A stretch of 64,000 nt of DNA from AP-15 sp963846635 (GCA_963846635.1 CAWJXM010000022.1:23116-87115), one strand, 5' to 3'; counted from the first letter of the stretch, positions 1 to 9,145 are shown. The notes: generated by a model not told the origin, from the sequence alone. A program made the numbers and translations.

Positions 1-56
1 GCGCGCCGGTCGCCCTCTGCTGATTCCGCGTGGTCGCGGGCGGTGTCGCGGCTGGT

Positions 57-641
57 TTAAGGCATCACCCGCTGCTGGCGCCGGCGCTGTGCGCGATGGA
101 ACAGACCAATGGCGCAAGCGATCACTACGAACGCGGCGAGCATCGCCAGGCTGAAGGTGCGGGCAATATCACCAAGAGCCGCGCGAAAAGCGTCGCCGAG
201 AAAATACCCGAGGGCAACAAAACTGACCGCCCATACTGCCGCAGCCAGAAAATTCAGGGTTAGAAAGCGAAAGCTGCGAACGGCACTCACCCCCATCGCA
301 AAAGAAGAGAAATTACGAACCCCATAAATAAAGCGGAACGAGAGAATAAAGCCGGTATTGTAGCGCTCGAGCCAGCGCAGGGCAGCATCGACACCGCTAT
401 GCCAGCGCGGGAAGCGGTCGAGTAGCCGCGAACCGAAATGACGGCCGACCCAGAACCACGCTTGATCGCCGGCAAAACTGCCGAGGCCCGTGGCGGTAAT
501 CAGCAGAATCGGGTCGAGCAATCCTTGCGCTGCCGCGAAACCGGCAAAAACCACGATGGTTTCGCCTTCGAGAAAAGTCCAGATGAACGCGAGCGCATAA
601 AACCACTCGCCGTGCTCCGCGATCAGTCGATTAAACTCCAT
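57..641 (-). CDS. DedA family (SNARE-associated/VTT) inner-membrane protein
   Basis: This is an integral membrane protein of the DedA family; studied members move lipid carriers such as undecaprenyl phosphate or phospholipids across the inner membrane. The 194-residue product shows an N-terminal hydrophobic helix, a glycine-rich hairpin (VVFAGFAAAQGLLDP), the conserved segment GSFAGDQAWFWVGRHFG, and the arginine-bearing motif FRFIYGVRNFSSFAMG. Long hydrophobic helices follow and the protein ends in a basic tail. I chose the ATG at 641 over one at 725 because the extra 28 residues are Arg/Pro-rich and not family-like. It stands alone, next to an IS element. The family is clear; the substrate cannot be told from sequence. 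Confidence 0.88.
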   Translation of the reverse strand: MEFNRLIAEHGEWFYALAFIWTFLEGETIVVFAGFAAAQGLLDPILLITATGLGSFAGDQAWFWVGRHFGSRLLDRFPRWHSGVDAALRWLERYNTGFILSFRFIYGVRNFSSFAMGVSAVRSFRFLTLNFLAAAVWAVSFVALGYFLGDAFRAALGDIARTFSLAMLAAFVVIACAIGLFHRAQRRRQQRVMP

Positions 642-805
642 CCCCAACCTGGCGCGCGGTTCCTGTGGCGGGCGCATGCTAAGTTTTTCACAGGCGCGGG
701 TCGAGCGAGAATTTATTGGATGCAATATTCGGGCAGCCGAGCCGAGAAAACGGCACGCAGGAGCACCGCGCGGCGGTGCGCTCGGTTTTTCCGCAGATGA
801 CGTTA

Positions 806-2262
806 GCTGGACTTTGGCGCTTTTGGGGAGGTCAAGCGGCGTAGGACATCAGCTCTGCCAGACGCTGCTCCAGGGGCCTGGGATTTTCGGCGGTTCGTGC
901 GCGTGCGCGCCAAGTTGGATAATCGTCCCGCCATAGGATCGGGCTCACCGCCTCCTCGGCCCACAGCACCCGTCTGACAGCAGCGAGACAGTCCGCGAAC
1001 GTCGGATCCGGCTTGCGGTACCAGGCAGCGCCGAGCACCGCGAGCGTGCCGGTCCTTTCGGCCTGATCGGCCGCCCACAGCGTCACCAGCGAGAACAGAC
1101 CGAGCAGCAACGGCGTGGTCCGGTGGATGGCCCGATCCGACCACTGCCGTTGGGTCTCGAAGCCGAGATGGCGCCGGGTCTCTTGGAAGGTGGGCTCGAC
1201 CGCCCAGCGCCTCGCATACCATGTCAGGATCTGCAGCGCTGACTGCGCGGGATCGGAGCAGACGAACACGCGCGTCTCGGCGCGCCCGGTCGGGTCCCGA
1301 GTCAGCACCCAGCGCACTGGCATGGTCTTGCCGTGCGCGCTCCACAGCGCCGTGCCGGTCGCGACATCGACCGCCCGCTCCGTCCTGCCGTCTTTCGTCC
1401 GCCATCCCGGGATGGTCATGCGCACCCACTTGGTGGCTTTCCGCACCGCCCGCGTCCGCGGCGCCAGCTGGCGGGTGCCGAGCACACGCGGCCTGCCTTT
1501 CCGGCCTTTCTTGCGCGGCGGGGGCGGGTTGAAGAAGCGTGCGTCCAGGCGGCAGCGCGCCACGCACACCGCGCGCTCTCGCAGCGTCCAGAACACGTCG
1601 AGGCTGGCGTAGGCGCCGTCCGCCACCATCACCAGCCGTCGGCCCGGACACCAGCGGGCGACCAGCCGCATGGCCCAGGCAGCCTTCTCCGGCAGTGTCT
1701 GGTGCCGCCGCTGCCGCCTGGTATCAACCTGCTCTGAGCGGCTCAGGATCGTCAGGAACGGCAGCCCCCATGTGCGTCTGGCAAAACCGGGCCTGACCAC
1801 CACCTGCAACGACAGCCACCGCAAGCCCTCGGTCTTGACGAAGACGCCGCGGCTCGAGCGCACTGCATCGCGCCAGATCCCCTTGTCGCGGATCCTGGCG
1901 CCGCGGCGCCGTTCGACGGAGTCATCCACGGCAATGACCAACGGCTCGTCATCCGGTACGAACGCCTTCTGCAGCAGGCCAAGCAGGATCTTCGCCCCTT
2001 GCAGGCCCGACCACTGCGCGCACGAGAGGAACCGATGGAACCGGCTGAACCCCTTGTCCGCGGCGCCGTCCACCGCCCGCAGGGCGGCGCACACCGTCCG
2101 TCGGTTGAGGCACAGCAACGCTCCACTCGTCAGCGCCACCGCGTTCAGCCATGAGGGCCGCGTAAACATCGCCGCGAACGGCAGCAGCCACAGCTCCATT
2201 GCCCGGATGCCGCCGGATGCATCAACCTTCGCCATGAGCCGCTCCCCCAAAAGGCCATACCG
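806..2262 (-). mobile_element. IS4/IS701-type insertion sequence, apparently intact
   Basis: The element is built around one full-length transposase gene. Short imperfect inverted repeats flank the gene: GGCGCTTTTGGGGAG at 816-830 and the inverted CTCCCCCAAAAGGCC at 2242-2256. The exact outer ends and target duplication were not resolved, so the limits are approximate. It lies between a DedA gene and a hypothetical gene and may have removed the promoter or true start of the latter. Confidence 0.6.
832..2235 (-). CDS. DDE transposase, IS4/IS701 type
   Basis: This transposase cuts and pastes its own element through an RNase H-like DDE fold. The product of about 467 residues is open from end to end. 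Visible landmarks are VIAVDDSVERRRG (first Asp region), MVADGAYASLDVFW (second Asp region) and the C-terminal motif WYARRWAVEPTFQETRRHLG, which carries the catalytic Glu in the family's Y-x(2)-R-W-x(2)-E pattern. I prefer the start MAKVDASGG at 2235 to the in-frame ATG five codons upstream; either is possible. Being uninterrupted, the element may still be active, unlike most IS genes in the right part of the window. Confidence 0.88.
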   Translation of the reverse strand: MAKVDASGGIRAMELWLLPFAAMFTRPSWLNAVALTSGALLCLNRRTVCAALRAVDGAADKGFSRFHRFLSCAQWSGLQGAKILLGLLQKAFVPDDEPLVIAVDDSVERRRGARIRDKGIWRDAVRSSRGVFVKTEGLRWLSLQVVVRPGFARRTWGLPFLTILSRSEQVDTRRQRRHQTLPEKAAWAMRLVARWCPGRRLVMVADGAYASLDVFWTLRERAVCVARCRLDARFFNPPPPRKKGRKGRPRVLGTRQLAPRTRAVRKATKWVRMTIPGWRTKDGRTERAVDVATGTALWSAHGKTMPVRWVLTRDPTGRAETRVFVCSDPAQSALQILTWYARRWAVEPTFQETRRHLGFETQRQWSDRAIHRTTPLLLGLFSLVTLWAADQAERTGTLAVLGAAWYRKPDPTFADCLAAVRRVLWAEEAVSPILWRDDYPTWRARARTAENPRPLEQRLAELMSYAA

Positions 2263-2290
2263 CGCCTCGTCTTGAGGGAAAGGAGGGAAG

Positions 2291-3067
2291 ATGGCCGGGT
2301 TGCCACAGGGACCACTTCGCCGCCTACTCTCCCGGCTGCCGTCGCGTCTGCTCGCGCGACAACCTCCTGTCAGCCCGATGTCGCCGCCAGGGCTGCCTCC
2401 GGTGACCCGTGCCGAGATCTTGTCCCGCTATCGTCACCTGCGCCAGATCAGCAAGGAACAGCACGAGGCTGTCCTGGACATCACCGCTGCCGACGTGCTG
2501 CTCGACTGGGCCAGGCGGATCGATCTGACGCAAGGCAGGACGGTGATATCGGACAACGAATATGAAATTGTGCTCGCCGAGGATCTGGCGATTTATCTGG
2601 CCCGGTTGGGCCGCCCACACCCGCTCGACCGTTACGCCCGAGTTGCAGGTTTTGCGCCTGGCTCCGACGAAGCGATCGTGCTCGAGGCCATGCGCCAAGC
2701 CCGTTTCTCGCTCTGGCACATTGAGCGGCACCACGAAACCACCGGTCTGATCCTGCGCGACCTGCTGCGCGACGAGGAGATCTGGCTAATCGACGAGGCC
2801 CTAGCGAAGAACGTGCGGCCGGGACGGGAGATGGCCGCACGCCTCATCGTACCCGACCGCTTCGCAATGACGGCTCGCGTCATTGTGCCGATCATCCCGG
2901 CTCTGATGACACGCTCGGAGCTGATGGAAGAAGTGTCCATCAGAGCCCCTGCTTTGAGAAGCCTCCAAGGAAAGGCCCTTGCTGGGGACCCCCGTCTTGC
3001 CATCGGCATCTATCGCGCCGCCGTGGCCACGGGGGCAATGGACTTCGTCCGCTTCAAGCGAAAATAG
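2291..3067 (+). CDS. Conserved hypothetical protein, alpha-helical
   Basis: A 258-residue soluble protein that I do not assign to a named family. The body from about residue 38 (VTRAEILSRYRHLRQISK) is helical and acidic/basic in alternation. The N-terminal 35 residues are Arg/Leu/Pro-rich and may not be translated; an internal ATG at 2378 fits the ordered part better. The gene starts about 30 bp from the edge of an IS element, so its native promoter or first codons could have been displaced. Codon use is like the neighbouring chromosomal genes and there are no interruptions. Function unknown. Confidence 0.6.
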   Translation: MAGLPQGPLRRLLSRLPSRLLARQPPVSPMSPPGLPPVTRAEILSRYRHLRQISKEQHEAVLDITAADVLLDWARRIDLTQGRTVISDNEYEIVLAEDLAIYLARLGRPHPLDRYARVAGFAPGSDEAIVLEAMRQARFSLWHIERHHETTGLILRDLLRDEEIWLIDEALAKNVRPGREMAARLIVPDRFAMTARVIVPIIPALMTRSELMEEVSIRAPALRSLQGKALAGDPRLAIGIYRAAVATGAMDFVRFKRK

Positions 3068-3185
3068 GCCAACCTTTCGCTTACAAACGCACTCCAGCTC
3101 CCCTCAAAAGCGCTAAAGTCCAGGTGAGTACCGTCAGGTTGTTAAGATCGGATCTGCGCCGCGGCCCGGCAATTCGGGAGGAGCA

Positions 3186-3653
3186 ATGGCCGGATTGTAT
3201 TTCGAGGAGTTCGAAGAAGGCCAGGTGTTCGAGCACGCGATGAGCCGCACCGTCAGCGAAATGGACAATGTGTTGTTCAGCGCCTTGACGATGAACCCGC
3301 AGCCGCTTCATCTCGACGAGGAATTCGCGAAAAAAACCGAATTCGGACAGCGCCTGGTGAACAGCTTGTTCACCCTCGGTTTGGTCATTGGCATCAGCGT
3401 CGGCGAGACGACGCTCGGCACGACGATCGCCAATCTCGGTATGAGTGATGTTCGCTTCCCCAAGCCGGTGTTTCACGGCGACACGCTGCGCGTGCGCACG
3501 ATCGTGCGAGCCAAACGCAAGAGCAAATCTCGGCCCGAAGCGGGCATTGTCGAGTTCGAGCACCAAGGCATCAACCAGCGCGGTGAGACCATCGCGATCT
3601 GCCGGCGCGCCGGGCTGATGATGTGCCGGCCATCCGCGGCCAACGAGGGCTGA
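3186..3653 (+). CDS. MaoC family (R)-specific enoyl-CoA hydratase-like protein
   Basis: A single hot-dog-fold MaoC dehydratase domain (155 residues) that would hydrate 2-enoyl-CoA or related acyl-CoA thioesters. The opening YFEEFEEGQVFEH, the hydratase-2-like stretch MNPQPLHLDEEFAKKTEFG (with the Asp/His-type active-site region in a modified form) and GTTIANLGMSDVRFPKPVFHGDTL are typical. A good ribosome-binding site (GGAGGAG) precedes the ATG. Its stop codon is immediately followed by the start of the CitE-like lyase, so the two are co-translated. The same pair occurs near methylmalyl/citramalyl-CoA type metabolism, which suggests hydration of an unsaturated dicarboxylyl-CoA and then cleavage; the exact substrate is inferred only by analogy. 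Confidence 0.88.
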   Translation: MAGLYFEEFEEGQVFEHAMSRTVSEMDNVLFSALTMNPQPLHLDEEFAKKTEFGQRLVNSLFTLGLVIGISVGETTLGTTIANLGMSDVRFPKPVFHGDTLRVRTIVRAKRKSKSRPEAGIVEFEHQGINQRGETIAICRRAGLMMCRPSAANEG

Positions 3654-4565
3654 ATGCGCTCATTCCTATTCGTTCCAGCCGACAGCGAGCGCAAACTCGC
3701 CCGTGGACCGCAATCCGGTGCCGATGCATTGATTCTCGATCTCGAAGATTCGGTAGTGCCGGCAAACCGTCCGACCGCGCGAATCCTTGCCCGCGGGTTT
3801 CTCGATGCGACCGCATCGAGCAATTTTCAGCGTTGGGTGCGGATCAATCCTCTCGCGAGCGATGCAGCGCTCGAGGATCTCGCCGCGGTGGTACCGGGCC
3901 GGCCGGATGGGATCCTGCTGCCAAAATGCGTTCCCGAGGATTTGCGCACGCTCGACCATTATCTCTCGGCGCTTGAGATGGCTGCCGCCCTTTCGATCGG
4001 TGGCATCAGGATAATCGCGATTGCGACCGAAACGCCGGCGGCAATGTTCGCGATCGGCAATTATGCCGGGGTATCGCCGCGGCTCGCCGGCATCACCTGG
4101 GGGGCCGAGGATCTCGCCGCGTGCATTGGCGGCAGCAACCGCCGCGCCGACGGGACCTATGACGATGTTTATCGACTCGCGCGCTCTTTGTGCCTGCTGG
4201 CCGCCTCGGCCGCCGGGGTGGCGCCGATCGATACGATCTACACCGATTTTCGTGACGAAGCCGGGCTGCAGGAAGAGTGCGCGGCGGCCAAGCGTTCGGG
4301 CTTTATCGGCAAGATGGCGATCCATCCGGCCCAGATCGCGGCCATCAACCGCGGCTTTGCCGCGACCGAGGAGGAGCTCGCCTGGGCGCGCAAAGTGGTC
4401 GCGCTGTTCGCCGAAAACCCCGAGGCCGGCACCATCGCACTCGACGGCAAGATGCTCGATCGGCCCCATCTGACCTTCGCGCGCCGGCTGCTCGGGGTGG
4501 CCCGGCCTAAGCTCAGCGCGCCGCGCGTTCCAAAAACCGCTCGGCGAGCCGCGCCAGAAAGCTGA
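3654..4565 (+). CDS. CoA ester lyase, HpcH/HpaI aldolase (CitE-like)
   Basis: A TIM-barrel aldolase/lyase of 303 residues in the CitE/malyl-CoA lyase group, which cleaves (3S)-malyl-CoA, beta-methylmalyl-CoA or citramalyl-CoA with a divalent metal. Signatures are FLFVPADSERK, the metal/substrate segment GADALILDLEDSV, RWVRINPL, and GITWGAEDLAA (metal-binding Glu/Asp). The ATG directly abuts the TGA of the MaoC gene (TGAATG), indicating translational coupling. The 3' end overlaps the convergent M20 peptidase gene by 53 bp. Together with MaoC it forms a two-enzyme module for hydration and retro-Claisen cleavage of a CoA thioester. Confidence 0.9.
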   Translation: MRSFLFVPADSERKLARGPQSGADALILDLEDSVVPANRPTARILARGFLDATASSNFQRWVRINPLASDAALEDLAAVVPGRPDGILLPKCVPEDLRTLDHYLSALEMAAALSIGGIRIIAIATETPAAMFAIGNYAGVSPRLAGITWGAEDLAACIGGSNRRADGTYDDVYRLARSLCLLAASAAGVAPIDTIYTDFRDEAGLQEECAAAKRSGFIGKMAIHPAQIAAINRGFAATEEELAWARKVVALFAENPEAGTIALDGKMLDRPHLTFARRLLGVARPKLSAPRVPKTARRAAPES

Positions 4566-5688
4566 CCCCGACCGGCAGCGCCTCGTCATTAAAGTCATAA
4601 TGCGCATTGTGCAGAAAACAATCGCCCTCGCCCGGGCCGTTGCCGAGCCACAGCATCGCTCCCGGCCGTTTGTTCAACATGAACGAAAAGTCCTCGCCGC
4701 CCATTGACGGGGCAATATCGCGCAAGACCCGGTCGGGCCCGCAGATCTCGGCGGCCACCTCAGCGGCAAACTCGGTCTCGCCCGGATGGTTGATCGTCGG
4801 CGGATAGGAGCGGCGATAGCTCACCTCGGCCGCGGCACCATGCACGAGTGCGGCGCCGCGGGCGATCTCGCCAATCCGGCGCTCGATCGCATCCTGCACA
4901 TGGGGGCGGAAGCTGCGCGCCGTGCCGCCGATATGCAGCCCGTCGGGGATTGCGTTGTACGCCGAGCCGCCGCGCACAAAGCCGACGCTGACGACCGCCG
5001 AATCGAGCGGGTCGACGGTGCGGCTAACGATCGTCTGCAACGCCAACACAATCTCGGCGCCGACGACAAACGGATCGATGCCGAGATGCGGATGCGCGGC
5101 GTGGGTGCCATGCCCCTCGATGCGAATGTCCCAGCGATCGGAAGCGGCCAGCAACGGACCCGCTCTGGCCGCGATCTGCCCAACCGGGATGCCGGGCTTG
5201 TTGTGCAGGGCAAAGACCGCATCGCACGGGAAGCGGTCGAAGAGGCCCTGTTCGACCATGATTCGGCCGCCGCCTCCGCCCTCTTCCGCCGGCTGGAAGA
5301 TCAGATGCACGGTGCCCTGAAAATTCCGCGTCTCGGCAAGATATTTGGCGGCGCCGAGCAGCATCGTCGTGTGCCCGTCATGGCCGCACGCATGCATTTT
5401 GCCGTCCTCGGTCGAGCGGTGCGGAAAATCGTTCAGCTCCTGGATCGGCAAAGCATCCATATCGGCGCGCAGCCCGATTGCCGCCGGCGAATTACCGCGC
5501 CGGATCGTCCCGACCACCCCCGTTCCGGCAAGCCCGCGATGCACCTCGACCCCGAATTTGGCGAGCTTGGCGGCGACGAGATCGGCGGTGCGCCGCTCGG
5601 CAAAGGCCAATTCGGGATGAGCGTGGATGTCGCGACGGATCGCTGTCAGCTCGTCTTGGTAATCGCGCACTTCGGCTATGATCGACAT
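4513..5688 (-). CDS. M20 family amidohydrolase (hippurate hydrolase/AbgB-like)
   Basis: A di-metal amidohydrolase of 391 residues in peptidase subfamily M20D, which hydrolyses N-acyl amino acids or related amides in the cytoplasm. Metal ligands and catalytic features are recognisable: GLRADMDALPI (Asp), MHACGHDGHTTML (Cys/His motif of this subfamily), FQPAEEGGGGG (catalytic Glu-Glu), and the C-terminal MGGEDFSFML. I chose the ATG at 5688 (MSIIAEVRDYQDELT) because the protein family starts there; the upstream in-frame extension to 5826 is not family-like. The gene is convergent with and overlaps the CitE-like gene and is divergent from a lipoprotein gene, leaving 5689-5864 as a shared promoter region. 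Confidence 0.9.
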   Translation of the reverse strand: MSIIAEVRDYQDELTAIRRDIHAHPELAFAERRTADLVAAKLAKFGVEVHRGLAGTGVVGTIRRGNSPAAIGLRADMDALPIQELNDFPHRSTEDGKMHACGHDGHTTMLLGAAKYLAETRNFQGTVHLIFQPAEEGGGGGRIMVEQGLFDRFPCDAVFALHNKPGIPVGQIAARAGPLLAASDRWDIRIEGHGTHAAHPHLGIDPFVVGAEIVLALQTIVSRTVDPLDSAVVSVGFVRGGSAYNAIPDGLHIGGTARSFRPHVQDAIERRIGEIARGAALVHGAAAEVSYRRSYPPTINHPGETEFAAEVAAEICGPDRVLRDIAPSMGGEDFSFMLNKRPGAMLWLGNGPGEGDCFLHNAHYDFNDEALPVGVSFLARLAERFLERAAR

Positions 5689-5864
5689 TATGGGCGTCGC
5701 TTTTCCGGATAAACTCGGCCCGATTATCGTCCGGAAAACGTCAAAGGCAATCACTCGCCACATTCGGTGCAGCCGGCCTCCCCGGCGCGCTGGAGCAACT
5801 GAGCCAATTGGTTTATTCAATAACAAGCAACAAAGCGGATCACGATCATGCAGGGTCGGCCAAG

Positions 5865-6398
5865 ATGCGCATCAGAGCGATTGTCCTGACGATCGGCGCG
5901 GTGATGATGCTCGCCGCCTGCGTACCGCCGCCGCGCGAACCGATCAACTCCGTCGCCTTCGAACGGCGGCCGCCATTGCCGGGCCAGCCCGGCTATCTCG
6001 AGACCATAAAGTTCATCTTTGACGGCGTGCATTATATATCGCCGACTTCCGGTTTTCTCGTTTCCGAAACTGGGGATTTGTGTTTTCAGGGAGCGATCGT
6101 CCCCAGTAATCCGCCGGAATACATCCCGAATAACTTCTGGTGCATCAGCCCGTTCGACGTCAGCCGGGTCGAAGCCCTCGAGAATGACATCACTTACATC
6201 AACCAGATTCGCCTGTGGTGCCGGCTCGGCGCCCCGCAATGCGTCTACAAGATCGGTTATCCCAACATGCTCGACGATCAGTGGGTTGCCAACAGCATCA
6301 CCGCCGAGACCGTGCCGTTTCTGCGCCAGCGCGATGCGATCGAATATCTCATCTATCTGATGGGCGGCGATGTCGAGCGCAACCAAGCGATGCAGTAA
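5865..6398 (+). CDS. Predicted lipoprotein, unknown function
   Basis: A 177-residue exported protein. The N-terminus (MRIRAIVLTIGAVMMLAAC) is a signal peptide ending in a clear lipobox LAAC, with Cys19 as the lipidated residue, so the mature protein is probably membrane anchored in the periplasm. The mature part has four further cysteines (CFQG, WCIS, WCRLGAPQC) that could form two disulphides. It resembles no family I can name. The ATG at 5865 was chosen because it places the signal peptide at the very start. The gene is transcribed away from the M20 gene. Confidence 0.75.
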   Translation: MRIRAIVLTIGAVMMLAACVPPPREPINSVAFERRPPLPGQPGYLETIKFIFDGVHYISPTSGFLVSETGDLCFQGAIVPSNPPEYIPNNFWCISPFDVSRVEALENDITYINQIRLWCRLGAPQCVYKIGYPNMLDDQWVANSITAETVPFLRQRDAIEYLIYLMGGDVERNQAMQ

Positions 6399-6479
6399 AA
6401 CCGCGCCCCGAGAGCGCTTGACACGCCGGCGCCAGCGTCTAGCGTCCGGCCGCTCACCCCTCGCAACGGAGGAGATCCG

Positions 6480-7103
6480 ATGATCATCGAGATGCGCACC
6501 TACACCTTGCAACCGGGCACGGTGGCGAGTTTCGAAGAGCGCTTTGCCCAAGCCTTGCCGGCGCGCGCCAAGGTCTCGCCACTCGCCGCGTTCTGGCACA
6601 CCGAAGTCGGGCCGCTCAACCGCGTGATCCATGTCTGGCCCTACGAGGACATGGCGGCGCGCACCCGGCTGCGCGAGCAGGCGACAAAGACCCCGGGCTG
6701 GCCGCCCAACACCCGCGAATTCGTCGTTGAGCAGCAGAGCGACATTTATCTTCCCGCCCCGTTCTCGCCGGCGCTCGAACCGCGCCAGTTGGGCGGGCTC
6801 TACGAGATCCGCATCTACACCTTCAAACCCGGCGGCATCCAGGGCGTGATCGACCGCTGGAGCGGGCACATCGCGCGCCGCCAGGAATTGTCGCCATTGG
6901 TCGGTGCCTGGTCGAGCGAGCTCGGCGGGCTCAACAAATGGTGCCATATCTGGGCCTATAAGGATGCCGGCGAGCGCTTCCGCATCCGCGAAGAAGCTCG
7001 CGCCAAGGGCATCTGGCCGCCGCCCTCGGGTGGCGGTCCCAACATGATGATCCGCCAAGAGAACATGCTGGTCATCCCGGCCGCCTTCTCGCCGCTGCGC
7101 TAA
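6480..7103 (+). CDS. NIPSNAP family protein with two NIPSNAP domains
   Basis: A 207-residue protein with two tandem dimeric alpha/beta-barrel NIPSNAP domains. The first starts IIEMRTYTLQPGTVASFEER and the second LYEIRIYTFKPGGIQGVIDR. Each repeat carries the pattern of HTEVGPLNRVIHVWPYED or SSELGGLNKWCHIWAYKD. Bacterial NIPSNAP genes are often found beside catabolic or monooxygenase genes, but their reaction is not established. A strong ribosome-binding site GGAGGAG lies at 6468-6474. A perfect stem-loop follows the gene. Confidence 0.9.
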   Translation: MIIEMRTYTLQPGTVASFEERFAQALPARAKVSPLAAFWHTEVGPLNRVIHVWPYEDMAARTRLREQATKTPGWPPNTREFVVEQQSDIYLPAPFSPALEPRQLGGLYEIRIYTFKPGGIQGVIDRWSGHIARRQELSPLVGAWSSELGGLNKWCHIWAYKDAGERFRIREEARAKGIWPPPSGGGPNMMIRQENMLVIPAAFSPLR

Positions 7104-7122
7104 TCATCGGCGATCTGGCCCT

Positions 7123-7156
7123 CCCTCCCCTCCCCCGCAGCCGGGGGAGGGGAGGG
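7123..7156 (+). terminator. Stem-loop, probable terminator of the NIPSNAP gene
   Basis: A perfect 15-bp stem (7123-7137 pairs with 7142-7156, C-rich against G-rich) with a 4-base loop lies 19 bp after the stop codon. There is no U-tract, so termination would be of the stem-only type or the structure may be an RNA-stabilising or dispersed repeat element. Confidence 0.6.
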
Positions 7157-8226
7157 GTGCGTATGTTGACCGATACGTCCTCCCCCCGCCAACCTAAGAT
7201 TGCATAACCCTCACGCTGTCGAAGGCTGTGCGTTACCCTACATCGCTAACCCGAACTGCGCGTCCGCCCCGCCATACGTCAACCCTCCTTTTGTGCTAAC
7301 CTTAACGCCGGCCCGACCTGGTTTGCGTTAACCCTAACTTCGCTGCGTAAGCTGTACGTTGCTCCTTACATGCCTAAGAGGTGGTTGCCATATCTACCCT
7401 GGGTTGCGTCGACCTGACCGCCAAGCCTGCGATGCTGGTGCCTATGTCTGGAGTTTGCGGACGCGGACCTCTAATACTACATCCCTTTAACTACAACCTG
7501 TCCGCTTTACCCCTCAGCAAGCCCCAGTTCGCCACGGGGTCACTCTATCGGTTCCGATCAGCAGGACATGGTATAAGCCTGTTTGTTGACCTAACTTTGG
7601 CGGTCTGCTGGCGTTAACGCTTACGACCCGTTTATCCGAACGTTGCTGCGTAAGCCTTTTGCGTTAAACCTAAAATCGTCCGCGTTCACCTCTTTCGTGT
7701 TAACCCTAACGGCGCCAAAAAGCTCTTTCGATGCTGAAGATTTCCCTTCAGCAACGGAAAGTTCCTTCCCCGTGCCGGACTTGATCCAGCCACCCACCTC
7801 TCTGCCGAGGCCGTCGGCTTCTCAGGCCTAGGGAATGTCGGCCTGGGAGCTCACGGAACCAGCCCGGAGCGCTGAAGAGCCGTGGACCAAACCCCGCCCA
7901 AGCTGCTCCTCCAGCGAGCCTCCCGCTAGCCAAACCCGAGAGCCACGGCTCATCCTACACCCTAATCTCCTGCTGTTTTGCAGTCGAAATACAACCAGGC
8001 GAAGTTTCCGCTCGCCGGTTTTCTGGCACGCAACATCTGCAATGATCGCGCAAAGTCGCCGTGACCCTGCCGCCTGTTTTACCTGTTTTATCAGGTCGAG
8101 ATCAGGTGCATCGCTACCCTTCAAAAACAACTTCGCCCCGTTCACGAACGCCGATGGCCGCGAAAGTACGATGCGATTACGGCAATCCCATGGTTGCTCT
8201 CTGCGGAAATCCGGCGCGGTCACGAG
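7157..8226. other. Gene-poor decayed stretch with GTTAACCCTAAC motifs
   Basis: No convincing coding region was found in this kilobase; open frames here lack family features, ribosome-binding sites and consistent codon use. Base composition is lower in GC than the neighbours. Exact copies of the 12-mer GTTAACCCTAAC occur at 7327-7338 and 7699-7710, with several degenerate relatives between them. A short piece CTCTAATACTAC near 7470 matches the end of the IS701-type element at 55946-57412, so part of this stretch may be IS debris. Confidence 0.5.
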
Positions 8227-8443
8227 ATGCAGGGAGCGATCAGCGGCGGCCTGGTCAGGGCCGGCAACCGGGCGATTATCGGAGCGATCGCCGAGGGCGG
8301 GCATGGCGCCGGCATTGGTGCCGCAGTCGGCGGCGGTTTGGAGCCGTGGCTGGTGCCGCCTCGACACCGGCACCCCCGCCGCGGGCGTATTACGGCACCA
8401 CGACGATCGCCACATCCAGCACCGGTACTACGACTGCTACTAA
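8227..8443 (+). pseudogene. Glycine-zipper protein relic, frameshifted
   Basis: The first frame encodes GAISGGLVRAGNRAIIGAIA and then further Gly-x3-Gly spaced segments, typical of glycine-zipper membrane/lipoproteins. Near 8348 the frame must shift by one base to continue as LGAVAGAASTPAPPPRAYYG. The natural-looking end YYDCY followed by a stop codon at 8441-8443 lies in yet another frame. No signal peptide remains. I read this as a decayed gene, not a functional one. Confidence 0.5.
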
Positions 8444-8506
8444 GCCGGATAGCGGTCCGCGGTCTCCGTCCAGCAGCTCTTCGGACATGCCTGCCGCCGG
8501 TGAGCG

Positions 8507-8620
8507 GTGCTCACCCGCCTGGAGAGCCGCCACGTCCATGGAGTCGGCATCAACTCGAGCGGCGACATCTACGCCGGCCTGACTACCGAGCGCAGCATCG
8601 ACAAGTTCGTGCGGTCGGCC
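8507..8620 (+). pseudogene. Fragment of an NHL-repeat/beta-propeller protein
   Basis: The frame encodes HVHGVGINSSGDIYAGLTT followed by ERSIDKFVR, the pattern of a terminal NHL blade (PHGIGVDSxGNIYV...RVQKF). Nothing before or after this segment continues the propeller, so it is a relic of a larger secreted or periplasmic protein. Confidence 0.5.
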
Positions 8621-8685
8621 AGGCCAAATTTCTCGAAGGGTAATGGTAGGACGAAAAAACGCGGCGCATTCCGGCAACTCAGCGT

Positions 8686-8719
8686 CGGCTGCCGACGGAT
8701 TACACTGCGCTCATCCGCT
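8686..8719 (+). repeat. 34-bp intergenic repeat, uninterrupted copy
   Basis: This segment is identical over 34 bp to 9381-9414. Here it runs on into CGCTACGCTTGCT. In the second copy that continuation is displaced 1.4 kb by an IS110 element, so this copy shows the pre-insertion arrangement. Confidence 0.8.
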
Positions 8720-8906
8720 ACGCTTGCTCATAAGTGAATTAAGCTAATATGTGCTGGCACGTCAATTTCGCTGCCCTGACCGATTCATAGTTAATTGAGT
8801 AGGGAATGCGACACGCTGCCGCAGTTTTAAGCATACTAATTATGGGCGGTTTGGGCCATTCAATCGTTTGATAAGACGATTACTAGCGTATTAGGGGTGA
8901 TCCCCG

Positions 8907-9143
8907 ATGGAAGCACTACTTGAGAGAGCCCGCTCGTATCTGGCCGGCTTGGAAGCTGATCGACGGGCGGCGCTCGCGTTGAGTGAACAAAAAGCTGAAG
9001 AAGCCAAGCTGTTAAAGGCCCGGCAGGAAGGATTTCAAGCGGCGATGGAACTCCTCGCCGGCGAAATTTCTGCGGGTACTTCCGTGATCCAATCCCAAGG
9101 AGCCAGGTCGACGGCGCGGACGCCGGCCCATAGCTCGAACTGA
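8907..9143 (+). CDS. Small coiled-coil protein, possibly the N-terminal half of a split regulator
   Basis: A 78-residue product whose first 55 residues form a charged helix with heptad-like spacing (LERARSYLAGLEADRRAAL, then EQKAEEAKLLKARQEGFQ). The tail is low in order. The next open frame, three bases after the stop in another frame, encodes a winged-helix-like domain. A coiled-coil segment followed by a winged helix is a common layout for small DNA-binding proteins, so these two pieces may be one gene broken by a frameshift, though this is an inference. The gene could also be intact and small. Confidence 0.4.
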   Translation: MEALLERARSYLAGLEADRRAALALSEQKAEEAKLLKARQEGFQAAMELLAGEISAGTSVIQSQGARSTARTPAHSSN

Positions 9144-9145
9144 TC

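Noticed and set aside
4513..4565. The 53-bp convergent overlap of CitE-like and M20 genes as a regulatory feature.
   Set aside because: Short tail overlaps are common in compact genomes and nothing in the sequence marks it as special.
4786..5712. 308-codon frame on the plus strand.
   Set aside because: Antisense to the M20 amidohydrolase, whose catalytic motifs are all on the minus strand.
7828..8415. 195-codon frame on the minus strand in the gene-poor stretch.
   Set aside because: No ribosome-binding site, no family features, and it lies opposite the glycine-zipper relic.
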